Below, in pieces: positions 8,599 through 17,131 of a stretch of DNA of 39,331 nt. A program made the translations under genes and the position numbers. The notes below the pieces were generated by a model that did no database searches, was not told the origin of the DNA, and worked only from the letters and a program-made list of their open reading frames with translations. Every line of letters starts with the position of its first letter. The stretch's first letter is position 1. The DNA comes from Clostridia bacterium. Lineage in GTDB: Bacteria > Bacillota > Clostridia > Christensenellales > CAG-138. Location: the NCBI GenBank assembly GCA_030527115.1, contig JAUNBM010000017.1, forward strand, positions 1-39,331, written 5' to 3'.

Positions 8599-11144
8599 CA
8601 CTTTGTCTCGTACCAGCTCAGTCCAATCTTCGCCTCTGCCGCCAGCGGCACCCGAAGCTCGGCCACGCCCTCCATACATTCGGTAAGAATAGCCGCAACC
8701 CGCTCCGCTTCTTCCGCGGGGGAATCGACTATCAGCTCGTCGTGCACCTGAAGAATCAGCTTCGCCTGCAACCTCTCCTCCCGCAATCTTTTACTCACGC
8801 CTATCATCGCCAGCTTGATTATATCGGCGGCGCTGCCCTGGATAGGCATATTCATGGCAATCCTCTCGCCAAAGGAACGCACGTTATAGTTGCTCTGCTT
8901 CAACTCCGGAACAGGCCTTATCCTGCCCATGAGCGTCCTGGCATAGCCCCTCTCCCTCGTCTCCTCAACGGAGCGCGCCATATACTCCTTAACCTTAGGA
9001 TATTTTCCGAGATAGTCCCTTATGTAGCCCGCCGCCTGCTTAACCGGTATCCCAAGGTTAGTCGCCAGCCCGTAATCGCTGATTCCGTAGATTATGCCGA
9101 AATTCACCGCCTTAGCCGCGCTCCGCTGTTCTGAGCTGACCTTTTCGAAGGGCGTTTGAAATACCTCAGAGGCGGTTCGCCTGTGAATGTCCTCCCCATT
9201 TTGGAAGGAGGCTATCAGGCCCTCGTCGCCGCTGATATGGGCGAGCAACCTCAGCTCTATCTGCGAATAATCGGCTCCCACAAGGACGTTCCCCGCAGAA
9301 GGCACGAACGCCTTGCGAATCTCCCTGCCCTCGCCCGTTCTGACCGGAATGTTTTGCAGATTGGGATCGACGCTGGACAGCCGTCCCGTCGCCGTAACCC
9401 CCTGCTGATAATGCGTGTGTATCCGCCCGTCCCGCTTGTTGATACACTTCTCCAAACCCTCGACGAAGGTGCTGTCCAGCTTGCAAAAAAAGCGGTAGTC
9501 GAGGATCAGCCTCACTATCTCATGCCTGTCCTGCAAAGCCTCCAGCGTTTCCGAATCCGTCGAATAGCCGCTTTTATTCTTTTTGCCCGGCGGCAGTTTT
9601 AGCTTTTCAAACAGCACCAGTCCGAGTTGCTTTGGCGAAAGGATGTTGAAGCTTTCGCCCGCAAGCTCAAAGATCCGCTTTTCCAGCTCTGCGCTTCGCG
9701 AGGCAAAATCAGCGTGGAGTTCGCGCAACGCCGAAGCGTCCACCCTTACCCCCTCGCGCTCCATCTCGAACAGCACATATTCGAGGGGAAGCTCCAGCTC
9801 CCGGTACAACCCGGTCAGCCCCGCCTCCTGCAACCGCGCCGACAATACCCTGTCCATCTCAAAGAGCTGGGCGGCGTTGGCTGTTTCAACTCCGAGGATA
9901 TCCTGCGCAAGCGCCTCAAGTCCGGCGCTCGGCCGGTTGGCGTTTAAAAGGTAGTCCGCAATCATCGCGTCGAATTCGATGCGCACGCCCGAATCCTCCA
10001 GCCAATGCATCAGCTTCTTTCCATCGTAGGTGAGTATTCCGGCGCTCTTTAACAAGGCGCTGAGCGAATATCTTATCTCCTCCGTCTCGATGGGCGCGTC
10101 AAAGAGGCTGTCCCCCGCCGCGACCAGATAGTGCCGCGCTCCGTCGAAGGCAAAATTGACCCCGTTATTCACCAGCAGGGCGACGCGCTCCGCCCCTTTA
10201 TTTGCAGTTAAAACCTCGTTCAGCGTCCCAATATCGGTAATCAGCACCGGCTTTTGCGCGGCGGTTTTCTCCTCCTCTGCGGCTTGGGACTTGGGAAGCT
10301 TGGAGGCGATGCTCCTGAGTTCAAGCTCCATCAGGCGCGGCTTGGCCTTCGCGAGCATTTCGGGCGAAAATGCGAAGTCCTCCGGCCGCATCTCAATCGG
10401 CGCATCGGTGTTGATCCTTCCGAGCCAGAAGCTCAGTTCCGCCTCCGCCTTATGCTCCGAAAGGCGCTCCTGAAGCTTGCCCTTTATCCTGCCGATATTT
10501 TCATATACTCCTTCAAGGGAGCTATACTCCGCAAGCAACTTAACGGCGGTCTTTTCTCCAACGCCCATAACTCCCGGAATGTTGTCGGAGGCGTCGCCCA
10601 TCAACGCTTTCAAATCGACCATCTGCCCGGCAGTAAGCCCGTACTGCTCCTTGAGGCTCGCGGGGCTGTATTGCACGGTATCGGTTATTCCGCGCTTTGT
10701 AAGCAGGACGCTCACGCTGTCGGACACGAGCTGTAAAACATCCCTGTCGCCGGTAACCAGCAGGGAGGCTATGCCTAAGCTTTCAAACCGCCTCGCCGCC
10801 GTTCCCAAAATATCGTCCGCCTCGTAGCCCTTTAGCTCCAGCGTCCTTATCCCCATCAACGCTAACAATTCCTTGATTTGCGGTATCTGTATCCTAAGCT
10901 CCTCAGGCATGGGCTTTCTGCCCGCCTTATAGTCGGAATACCGCTCGTGCCTGAACGTCGGCCCGTGGGAATCGAAGGCTACGAGCATATAGTCCGGCTT
11001 ACGCTCGACCAGCTTTAAAAGCATGGAGCAGAACCCGTGCAACGCCCCTGTCGGCGCGCCCGACCGCGTAGCCATATCGGCAAGCGCATAATGAGCGCGA
11101 TACATAAGGCTGTATCCGTCGATGGCGATAAGCTGTTTCATCAT
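8598..11144 (-). CDS. polA: DNA polymerase I
   Basis: Repair and Okazaki-fragment processing polymerase, 848 residues. Domain order: 5'-3' exonuclease (about 1-290, with YEADDILG and GDRDVLQLV), a degenerate 3'-5' exonuclease-like domain (about 295-460), then family A polymerase with motif A DYSQIELR, motif B RSAAKAVNFGIIYG and motif C QVHDEL. The proofreading DxE pair is missing (the matching position reads VALLVNNGV), as in many Bacillota PolA proteins, so proofreading is probably absent. Two ATG codons in tandem (11144, 11141) directly follow the pdp TAG; GGGAG before the stop suits the second slightly better. Confidence 0.97.
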   Translation of the reverse strand: MMKQLIAIDGYSLMYRAHYALADMATRSGAPTGALHGFCSMLLKLVERKPDYMLVAFDSHGPTFRHERYSDYKAGRKPMPEELRIQIPQIKELLALMGIRTLELKGYEADDILGTAARRFESLGIASLLVTGDRDVLQLVSDSVSVLLTKRGITDTVQYSPASLKEQYGLTAGQMVDLKALMGDASDNIPGVMGVGEKTAVKLLAEYSSLEGVYENIGRIKGKLQERLSEHKAEAELSFWLGRINTDAPIEMRPEDFAFSPEMLAKAKPRLMELELRSIASKLPKSQAAEEEKTAAQKPVLITDIGTLNEVLTANKGAERVALLVNNGVNFAFDGARHYLVAAGDSLFDAPIETEEIRYSLSALLKSAGILTYDGKKLMHWLEDSGVRIEFDAMIADYLLNANRPSAGLEALAQDILGVETANAAQLFEMDRVLSARLQEAGLTGLYRELELPLEYVLFEMEREGVRVDASALRELHADFASRSAELEKRIFELAGESFNILSPKQLGLVLFEKLKLPPGKKNKSGYSTDSETLEALQDRHEIVRLILDYRFFCKLDSTFVEGLEKCINKRDGRIHTHYQQGVTATGRLSSVDPNLQNIPVRTGEGREIRKAFVPSAGNVLVGADYSQIELRLLAHISGDEGLIASFQNGEDIHRRTASEVFQTPFEKVSSEQRSAAKAVNFGIIYGISDYGLATNLGIPVKQAAGYIRDYLGKYPKVKEYMARSVEETRERGYARTLMGRIRPVPELKQSNYNVRSFGERIAMNMPIQGSAADIIKLAMIGVSKRLREERLQAKLILQVHDELIVDSPAEEAERVAAILTECMEGVAELRVPLAAEAKIGLSWYETK

Positions 11145-12464
11145 CTACTCCCGAACGATATCATAGATCATCGGACGGTAATCGGGCTTGTTTTCGGATA
11201 TCTCCAGTCCCGAATAGAAGGTTTCCAGCGCGTCGTCAAGCCGCGTATCATCGTTGATATACATGGTGCAGAGCGGCTCGTTTTCGGCTACATAGTCGCC
11301 AAGCCTCTTATTCATGACCAGGCCTACCGCCGGGTCGATAACGTCCTGCTTCGTTGCCCGTCCCGCGCCGAGCATCTGCGCCGCAGTTCCGATTCGCTCC
11401 GCGTGAATCGAGCTGATATAGCCAGCTTTTTTGGCGCGCACTTCGAGCTTGTGTTTGACCTTGCAAAGCTCGTCAATGCGCTCCATGCAGATATAGGAGG
11501 CGTCTCCGCCCTCTGCGGCTATCATCTGGCGGAGCTTTTCGAGCCCCTCGCCCCGGCTCAACGCGCCCTCAAGCATCGCCCGCGCCTCGTCCTCATCGGA
11601 AGCGAGCTTGCTGAGCAACAGAAGATGCACGCCGAGCAACATACAAACCTCATAGAGCGGGTCGCCCTTGCTTATTTCGCCGGACAGGAGCTGAACCGCC
11701 TCGCGAACCTCCAGCGCGTTGCCCACCGCGAGCCCAAGAGGCTGATTCATATCGGTTATTACGGCTACGCAACTGCGGCCGACCAGCCTTCCTATCTGAA
11801 CCATCAGCCGCGCCAGCTTTTCAGCGTCCTCAACGGTCTGCATGAAGGCTCCGCTTCCCGTCTTTACGTCCAAAACTATCGCGTCGGTGCCCGCGGCAAG
11901 CTTTTTGCTCATGATGCTCGACGCTATCAGCGGGATGCTGTTGACCGTTCCGGTAACATCCCTCAGCGCATACATCTTCTTGTCGGCGGGAACCAGATTT
12001 CCCGTCTGCCCGATAACCGCAACGCCTATATTGTTCACTATCTCCTTGAACCTGCTCATGGGTTGCTCGATGCAAACGCCCGGAATGGATTCCAGCTTGT
12101 CCAAGGTGCCGCCCGTATGCCCAAGTCCGCGTCCGGACATCTTCGCAACCGTTCCGCCGCACGCCGCCACCAAGGGCGCAACAACCAGCGTCGTAGTGTC
12201 TCCCACTCCGCCGGTAGAGTGCTTATCCACCTTTATCCCTTTTATTTCGGACAGGTCGACTATCTCGCCCGAATACATCATGGACATGGTTAAGTCCGCC
12301 GTCTCGCGGTCGGTCATGCCCTGAAAAACCACCGCCATCATGAACGCCGCCATCTGATAATCGGGAATCTCATCCGAAACAAAGCCGTCGATAATCTGCT
12401 TTATCTCCTCGTGCTTCAGTTCGCCTCCGGCAACCTTCTTGTCAATCAAATCCACCATTCGCAT
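11145..12464 (-). CDS. pdp: pyrimidine-nucleoside phosphorylase
   Basis: Cleaves thymidine, deoxyuridine or uridine with phosphate, giving the base plus (deoxy)ribose-1-phosphate. Seen: the family signature around residues 78-90 (VDKHSTGGVGDTTT), KMSGRGLGHTGGTLDKLE, and the C-terminal lysine-rich domain. The length of 439 residues matches Pdp/DeoA. ATG at 12464 has GGAGG nine bases upstream. It heads the minus-strand run into polA. Its product, after a phosphopentomutase step not encoded here, is the substrate of the DeoC aldolases in the microcompartment operon 10 kb away, so the two loci may serve one nucleoside-salvage route. Confidence 0.95.
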   Translation of the reverse strand: MRMVDLIDKKVAGGELKHEEIKQIIDGFVSDEIPDYQMAAFMMAVVFQGMTDRETADLTMSMMYSGEIVDLSEIKGIKVDKHSTGGVGDTTTLVVAPLVAACGGTVAKMSGRGLGHTGGTLDKLESIPGVCIEQPMSRFKEIVNNIGVAVIGQTGNLVPADKKMYALRDVTGTVNSIPLIASSIMSKKLAAGTDAIVLDVKTGSGAFMQTVEDAEKLARLMVQIGRLVGRSCVAVITDMNQPLGLAVGNALEVREAVQLLSGEISKGDPLYEVCMLLGVHLLLLSKLASDEDEARAMLEGALSRGEGLEKLRQMIAAEGGDASYICMERIDELCKVKHKLEVRAKKAGYISSIHAERIGTAAQMLGAGRATKQDVIDPAVGLVMNKRLGDYVAENEPLCTMYINDDTRLDDALETFYSGLEISENKPDYRPMIYDIVRE

Positions 12465-12532
12465 AGGAAAAGTCCTCCAAAAAATATTCTATATTTATAG
12501 TATCACTATTTATGTCGGCGCGCAATGCGGTT

Positions 12533-14005
12533 TTAATCCGCTATACTGCCGAATGCTGTGCGAAGGAAGTCCGAAACCTCCCCCTCCTCCTTTGGAAGCC
12601 GGATATGCTTCAATACTCCCCTGTGGGAGCTGAAGTAATCCAGCGCCTCGGGCGAAAACTCTGCCGCCGCCACATACACGGTCTTTTTCAGCTCGCGGCA
12701 AAGCCCGACTATGCGGGCGAGCAACCCGTCCTCTCGCAGACCTTCGCCGCTCAGCCCGTCATAGATCAGCACAGTATAGCGCGAAAGCTTAACCGCCTGC
12801 ACCAACCCGCCTTCTTCCAGCACAAAATTGGACATATCCTTGACCTCGGCCTGCAAAAATGCCGAACAAGCGTAACCTATTCCCCCGCCGCTTCCGGCTC
12901 CCGCTTGTTCCGCCTTATAGGGATGCACGGCGGCAAGGCGGCCCGCTCCCTCCGCAATCCTTCTGAGGCTCTCCTCCGGTTCGCCCGGCAACTCAAGCAT
13001 CTGCTCCACCGCTCCGTTTTTGCCGGAGAGCGGAAGCGTGCGACTGCAATACGCCTTGATCGAAGCCGCGCCCAGCTTGGGATTGCGCCCGTTCACATCG
13101 AAGGAACAGACCGAGCTGAGCCTTGTCGTCTCGTTTCCCTCCTCGTCATAGAAGCGAAAACCGAGGGCGGACAACAGCCCCACGCCGCAGTCGAAGCACA
13201 GCGTATCCCCGATTAAGAGGGAGATGTCGGTATAACCTGCGTTGAGCGCATGGGCGATAAGCTCTCCGACGCCGAAGGAACTCAAAAGCTCGACCGGCTT
13301 TTGATGAGACCGGTTTCTCCCCGCTATCGCCGCCGCCTCGATAACGACTTTTCGGTTTGGAAGCACGCCGTAATGCGCTAAGATGGGGTTTAGGTCTGCA
13401 TCGTGGGCGGTGCAACTCAAAAAGCGTCCCCTGCGCCAGCCGACAACGGCTTCCATCAACCCGTCGGCGTCCTCAAACAGCGGGAAAAGCTGTAAATGCC
13501 TGTCGGTTTTTTCCATCGCCGCGTCGCCGCACAGCTCCAGCATCCGATAGGGCGAACGGCCGTAAGCCCCGTGAGCGGCGATAAGAATGTTATGATTTCG
13601 CGGTTTGGACGCCACGGGCGGGACGCTCTCGGGCAACAGCTCCAGCCCTGCTTCGGTGCGCTCGATGTGACCCCTTTCGCCAACGGTTCCAAGGCTCACA
13701 AACAGGCTCTCAAAGGACTCAAGCCTGTTTTGCTGGACGATGGGGTTAACCGGGGTGAGTTGCGTTTTCAGCGTCTCATCCCTTCTAAGCAACCGGGTCA
13801 GCCCGCGCCCCTGCGTGATATTATGGGCGCCGAGTATACATATATAGCAGTCCTCGTCCGGCAAACTAAGCTCATACAGCTTCGCTCCCGCAAACTCAAC
13901 GCAGAAAGCAAAGCGGAGCGCTCTTTTCCAGCAATCTCTCTTTGCCTGCCCGGACTGCTCCGCAAGCGCGAACCTCAATCCCAACGGAAAACCTTCTATA
14001 GCCAT
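12533..14005 (-). CDS. divergent glycerate-kinase-fold protein with altered motifs
   Basis: 490-residue protein. From about residue 140 onward it aligns by eye with the GlxK/GckA glycerate kinase family: NPILAHYGVLPNRKVVIEAAA, then a glycine block, SALGFRFYDEEGNE, and GAGSGGGIGYACSAFLQAE near residue 368. The family's GGSATNDGGAG loop is here GDTLCFDCGVG (266-276), so key small and acidic residues are changed. The first 130 or so residues resemble nothing I recognise. Function is unknown: either a kinase with another substrate or a non-catalytic relative. ATG at 14005 has AGGAGG six bases upstream, and a good promoter lies 25 bases further up. No gene overlaps it, so it is probably transcribed alone or into pdp. 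Confidence 0.7.
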   Translation of the reverse strand: MAIEGFPLGLRFALAEQSGQAKRDCWKRALRFAFCVEFAGAKLYELSLPDEDCYICILGAHNITQGRGLTRLLRRDETLKTQLTPVNPIVQQNRLESFESLFVSLGTVGERGHIERTEAGLELLPESVPPVASKPRNHNILIAAHGAYGRSPYRMLELCGDAAMEKTDRHLQLFPLFEDADGLMEAVVGWRRGRFLSCTAHDADLNPILAHYGVLPNRKVVIEAAAIAGRNRSHQKPVELLSSFGVGELIAHALNAGYTDISLLIGDTLCFDCGVGLLSALGFRFYDEEGNETTRLSSVCSFDVNGRNPKLGAASIKAYCSRTLPLSGKNGAVEQMLELPGEPEESLRRIAEGAGRLAAVHPYKAEQAGAGSGGGIGYACSAFLQAEVKDMSNFVLEEGGLVQAVKLSRYTVLIYDGLSGEGLREDGLLARIVGLCRELKKTVYVAAAEFSPEALDYFSSHRGVLKHIRLPKEEGEVSDFLRTAFGSIAD

Positions 14006-14028
14006 CAACTGCCTCCTTTACTTAACGT

Positions 14029-14057
14029 ATTATAGCACATGCCCGTAAAAAGCCCAA
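14029..14057 (-). promoter_or_regulatory. extended -10 promoter for the glycerate-kinase-like gene
   Basis: Minus strand: -35 TTGGGC (14057-14052), 17-base spacer ending TGC, perfect -10 TATAAT (14034-14029). The TGn before the -10 is the extended -10 element. Confidence 0.8.
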
Positions 14058-14075
14058 TAAATTTTAAAAAATTTC

Positions 14076-14104
14076 ATTTTGTACCGCGTTTTTTGTAGTA
14101 TAAT
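14076..14104 (+). promoter_or_regulatory. promoter for the NlpC/P60 gene, -10 six bases from the ATG
   Basis: Perfect -10 TATAAT at 14099-14104 with only a poor -35 match (ATTTTG, 17-base spacing). The start codon at 14111 lies six bases after the -10, which would put the transcription start at or within one or two bases of the ATG. Confidence 0.6.
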
Positions 14105-14110
14105 GAATGT

Positions 14111-15457
14111 ATGCTGAGAAACAGGAAACGAACCAAGAGTCCGTCGCTGATCAGCAGGACTTTTCTTCTGTGTGCCGGAGCCGCTTTGCTCATTATCTCC
14201 GGCCTGTTTGTCATTTCGCTCGTTATCCGCGCCGACACCGTGGAAGCTGAAGCCGCTCCGGAGATGGGCGATCTCGCCTTAGACTCCGCTCCAAGCCCAA
14301 CCCCCTCCCCCACTCCCCTGTTTACCACAGCCGTGCCGAGCCCGTCGAGCGCAATCCTCGTATCGGAATTCTATACGCTTTCACTCGGAGACGAAAGCCC
14401 CGCTGTCGCCGCCTTGCAGGAGCGGCTCATGCAACTCGGCTATATCGACTATGACGAGCCCTCGACCTCCTTCAATGAGGCCACGGAGGCGGCGGTAAAG
14501 CTCGTCCAGCGCTCTTTGGGTTTGGATATGACCGGGATTGCGGACAGCGTTTTGCAGGAGATAATCTTTTCAACCAGCGCGCCGCCCTACCAGGTGCGTC
14601 TCTTTGACATAGGCTCCGATATCCGCGGCATTCAGTCGCGCCTGACGGAGCTGGGCTATTACAGCGATAAGATCAGCGGCTATTTCGGCCCAAAGACCGA
14701 GGCGGCGGTTATGCTGTTCCAGATGAACAACTCGCTCCCCGCCAACGGCGTTTTCTCGGTCGACGATTTCCAACTGCTTTATTCGACCGAAGCCATCTCG
14801 CTGACCGTCTTTGAGGAGGTCACGCCCACGCCCACCCCAACTCCGACTCCGAGGGCGACGGCGGCAACCAAAACCTCCAGTCCCACCCAAACCGGCTCTG
14901 CCGCCACTTCCAAGGCTACGGCAACCCCCAAAGTTACAGCAACTCCCAAAGTTACCGCAACTCCCGATTCCGAGGGGAATATTCCCATAATCGGCGACGA
15001 TCCGACCCCGACCCCCTCCCCCAGCCCGACTGTTTCGAGCGGCGGTAGCGGCTCTTATTCCAACAGCGCGAGCGGGCTTGTTGCCTGTGCCAGGGATCAG
15101 ATGGGCAAAAAATATGTATGGGGCGACGAGGGGCCGAACACCTTTGACTGCTCCGGACTCGTTTACTACTGTCTTAGGAGCTGTGGCGTAAGCACGAGCA
15201 GGGTAACCGCCAACAGCTTCTCCAAAAAATCGAATTGGACTCTTATTTCCTCCATCGACGACTTGAAGGAGGGGGATCTGGTATTCTTCAAGAGCGATTC
15301 GACCGACGAGGTTAATCATACCGGCATATATATCGGCGGCGGCAGGTTCATCCACGCCTCCATGTCCCAAGGCGAGGTTGTAAGAAGCTCCTTCTCCTCC
15401 GACGACACCAAATACTGGAATCGCAATTTCGTTTGCGGCAGACGAGTATTCGGCTGA
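14111..15457 (+). CDS. cell-wall hydrolase: two peptidoglycan-binding domains plus NlpC/P60
   Basis: Secreted or anchored peptidoglycan endopeptidase. An N-terminal hydrophobic segment (about residues 16-38) is followed by two peptidoglycan_binding_1 repeats (about 90-150 and 160-220, each with LQxRL...LGY), a Thr/Pro-rich linker (about 235-305) and a C-terminal NlpC/P60 domain. Its catalytic triad is visible: Cys347 in FDCSGLVYY, His403 in NHTGIYIG, and His415 in RFIHAS. The linker is encoded partly by an 18-base tandem repeat. No ribosome-binding site precedes the ATG, and the -10 box ends six bases before it, suggesting a leaderless mRNA. It ends in a TGATG junction with the radical SAM gene. 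Confidence 0.9.
   Translation: MLRNRKRTKSPSLISRTFLLCAGAALLIISGLFVISLVIRADTVEAEAAPEMGDLALDSAPSPTPSPTPLFTTAVPSPSSAILVSEFYTLSLGDESPAVAALQERLMQLGYIDYDEPSTSFNEATEAAVKLVQRSLGLDMTGIADSVLQEIIFSTSAPPYQVRLFDIGSDIRGIQSRLTELGYYSDKISGYFGPKTEAAVMLFQMNNSLPANGVFSVDDFQLLYSTEAISLTVFEEVTPTPTPTPTPRATAATKTSSPTQTGSAATSKATATPKVTATPKVTATPDSEGNIPIIGDDPTPTPSPSPTVSSGGSGSYSNSASGLVACARDQMGKKYVWGDEGPNTFDCSGLVYYCLRSCGVSTSRVTANSFSKKSNWTLISSIDDLKEGDLVFFKSDSTDEVNHTGIYIGGGRFIHASMSQGEVVRSSFSSDDTKYWNRNFVCGRRVFG
14921..14965 (+). repeat. 18-bp tandem repeat inside the NlpC/P60 linker
   Basis: About two and a half copies of an 18-base unit (14921-14938, 14939-14956, then 14957-14965 partial), coding for repeated ATPKVT. It lengthens the Thr/Pro-rich linker in whole codons, so copy-number change would alter linker length without a frameshift. 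Confidence 0.85.
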
Positions 15458-16344
15458 TGAATGCCTGTACCCTCTGCCCGCGCAACTGTCGAACCGACAG
15501 AAGCTCCAGCTGTGGATTCTGCGGCGCATACGACAAGCCCCGCATAGCAAGAATAGGACTGCATCACTATGAGGAACCGCCGATTAGCGGGTTTTTAGGC
15601 TCCGGCGCGGTTTTCTTTTCGGGCTGTAACCTCAGATGCGTTTTTTGCCAGAACCACGAGCTTCGGGACGGACGCGCCGGCGAGGTCTTCGATATATCCC
15701 GTCTTGCCGACGCTTTTTTGCATCTGCAAAAGCAGGGCGCGCACAACGTCAACCTGGTCACCCCAACTCCGCATATACCGGCGATTGCCGAAGCTCTGCA
15801 TCTCGCAAAGGAGCGCGGGCTGAAGATTCCCATCGTATTCAATACCAACGCCTACACCTCGGTTTCCGCGCTTTTGCGGCTCGAAGGGCTTATAGATATT
15901 TATTTGCCGGATTTTAAGTATAAAAGCGCCGAACTGGCGCTCCGCTTTTCCTCTGCCAACGCATATTTTGAAACCGCCAAAGCGGCCATTTCGGAGATGT
16001 TGCGACAGGTTGGAAATCTTAAAACCGATGAGCGCGGAATAGCCCTTCGCGGCGTTTTAATCCGCCATCTCGTTCTCCCCGGCTGCGCCTTCGATTCCAG
16101 GGCCATAATAGCCGAGATTGCCGCCTCCTTCGGAACGGACACGCATCTGTCGCTGATGCGGCAGTATGCTCCGCTCCCTGATATGCCAAAGCCGCTGAAC
16201 AGGCGCATAACCGACCGCGAATATCAAAGCTGTATAGACGCCTGCGAAGCCGTCGGGCTGAAAAACGTTTTTATCCAGGGCAGGGATTCCGCCTCTTTGG
16301 AATATACCCCCGCCTTCTTCAACAGCAACGTGATTACAGAATAA
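15457..16344 (+). CDS. PflX-like radical SAM protein
   Basis: 295-residue radical S-adenosylmethionine protein related to pyruvate-formate-lyase activating enzymes (the PflX/COG1313 group). The 4Fe-4S binding CxxxCxxC is CNLRCVFC (near residue 62), preceded by a cysteine-rich N-terminus (CTLCPRNC, SSCGFCG). The fold continues with VTPTPHIPAI, NTNAY and LPDFKYK. The substrate is not known for this group, and no glycyl-radical enzyme is encoded here. ATG at 15457 overlaps the upstream TGA as TGATG; a TTG at 15433 is unlikely. Its 3' end overlaps the convergent HAD gene by 11 bases. Confidence 0.88.
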   Translation: MNACTLCPRNCRTDRSSSCGFCGAYDKPRIARIGLHHYEEPPISGFLGSGAVFFSGCNLRCVFCQNHELRDGRAGEVFDISRLADAFLHLQKQGAHNVNLVTPTPHIPAIAEALHLAKERGLKIPIVFNTNAYTSVSALLRLEGLIDIYLPDFKYKSAELALRFSSANAYFETAKAAISEMLRQVGNLKTDERGIALRGVLIRHLVLPGCAFDSRAIIAEIAASFGTDTHLSLMRQYAPLPDMPKPLNRRITDREYQSCIDACEAVGLKNVFIQGRDSASLEYTPAFFNSNVITE

Positions 16345-17131
16345 ACCGCTCGATGAACTGCGCCACGCCCTCCTCGCGGCAGGAGGGGATAACCATGTCC
16401 GCCCTCTCCTTGACCTTTGGATTGCCGTTTTCGACGCAACAGCCGAGCCCTGCCCATTCGATCATGTCCAAATCGAGGGTGTTGTCGCCTACCGCCGCCA
16501 CGTTTTCCCTCGGTATTCCGTATTGCTCGCTCATCCACATCAATGCCGCCTGCTTGGTCGAGCGGTTGTCTCCAATTTCAATAAAGCCGGGTTTGGAGGT
16601 CAGCACATGGAGATGTGCGGGCAAAAGCTCCCTGATACGGGCTACGTTCTCCTCCTCAAAAGCCGGAGGGGAATAAACCAGAACCTTCGGAACCTGCTCA
16701 TAGCGCTTTTCCAGAAGCTCCGGCTCGACCCGAAACTCCAGCCCCAGCCTTTTTGTATATATCTCGGTGAACTTGCTTTCCTCGCGCAAAATCACCAGAT
16801 CGCCCTGATAGAGCTGGGCATGCAGTCCGAGCGAAAACGCGGTTTTCATGGCAAAGGTGACGTCCTCCGGCCGCATATACTCGCTCTTGACAATCTCCCC
16901 GTCCGACTCGCGAACGACTATCGCGCCCCCAAAACAGGCGGAATACTCGGATACGCCCAGCTTTTCGCGTATCGGCCTCGACGAGAGATATCCACGGCCG
17001 GTGCAAAGAAAAATCTTCACGCCCCTGTCCCTTGCCGCCCGAACCGCTTGAATCGTGCGCTCACCGAGCCTGAAGTCCGAACCTATCAAAGTATCGTCAA
17101 TATCCAAAGCCAACAAACGAATGCTATTCAT
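16334..17131 (-). CDS. Cof-type HAD-family phosphatase
   Basis: 265-residue haloacid-dehalogenase-fold hydrolase of the Cof/YbiV group, usually phosphatases of sugar phosphates or flavin-type cofactors. Motif I is DIDDTLIG (residues 10-17), a CTGR motif II follows, and the C-terminal metal motif is GDNTLDLD, where the usual GDxxND asparagine is leucine. ATG at 17131 overlaps the folD stop by eight bases and has AGGAG four bases upstream. Its place after folT-folC and folD makes a folate-related phosphate substrate possible, but that is inference. Confidence 0.88.
   Translation of the reverse strand: MNSIRLLALDIDDTLIGSDFRLGERTIQAVRAARDRGVKIFLCTGRGYLSSRPIREKLGVSEYSACFGGAIVVRESDGEIVKSEYMRPEDVTFAMKTAFSLGLHAQLYQGDLVILREESKFTEIYTKRLGLEFRVEPELLEKRYEQVPKVLVYSPPAFEEENVARIRELLPAHLHVLTSKPGFIEIGDNRSTKQAALMWMSEQYGIPRENVAAVGDNTLDLDMIEWAGLGCCVENGNPKVKERADMVIPSCREEGVAQFIERFIL

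Noticed and set aside
11037..12293. 418-residue plus-strand open frame
   Set aside because: Antisense shadow of pdp and the start of polA, which have clear family motifs; no ribosome site and no recognisable domain.
12481..12530. Promoter directly upstream of pdp
   Set aside because: An A/T-rich stretch with TACTAT and a TTGCGC 17 bases away exists, but both boxes match consensus poorly.
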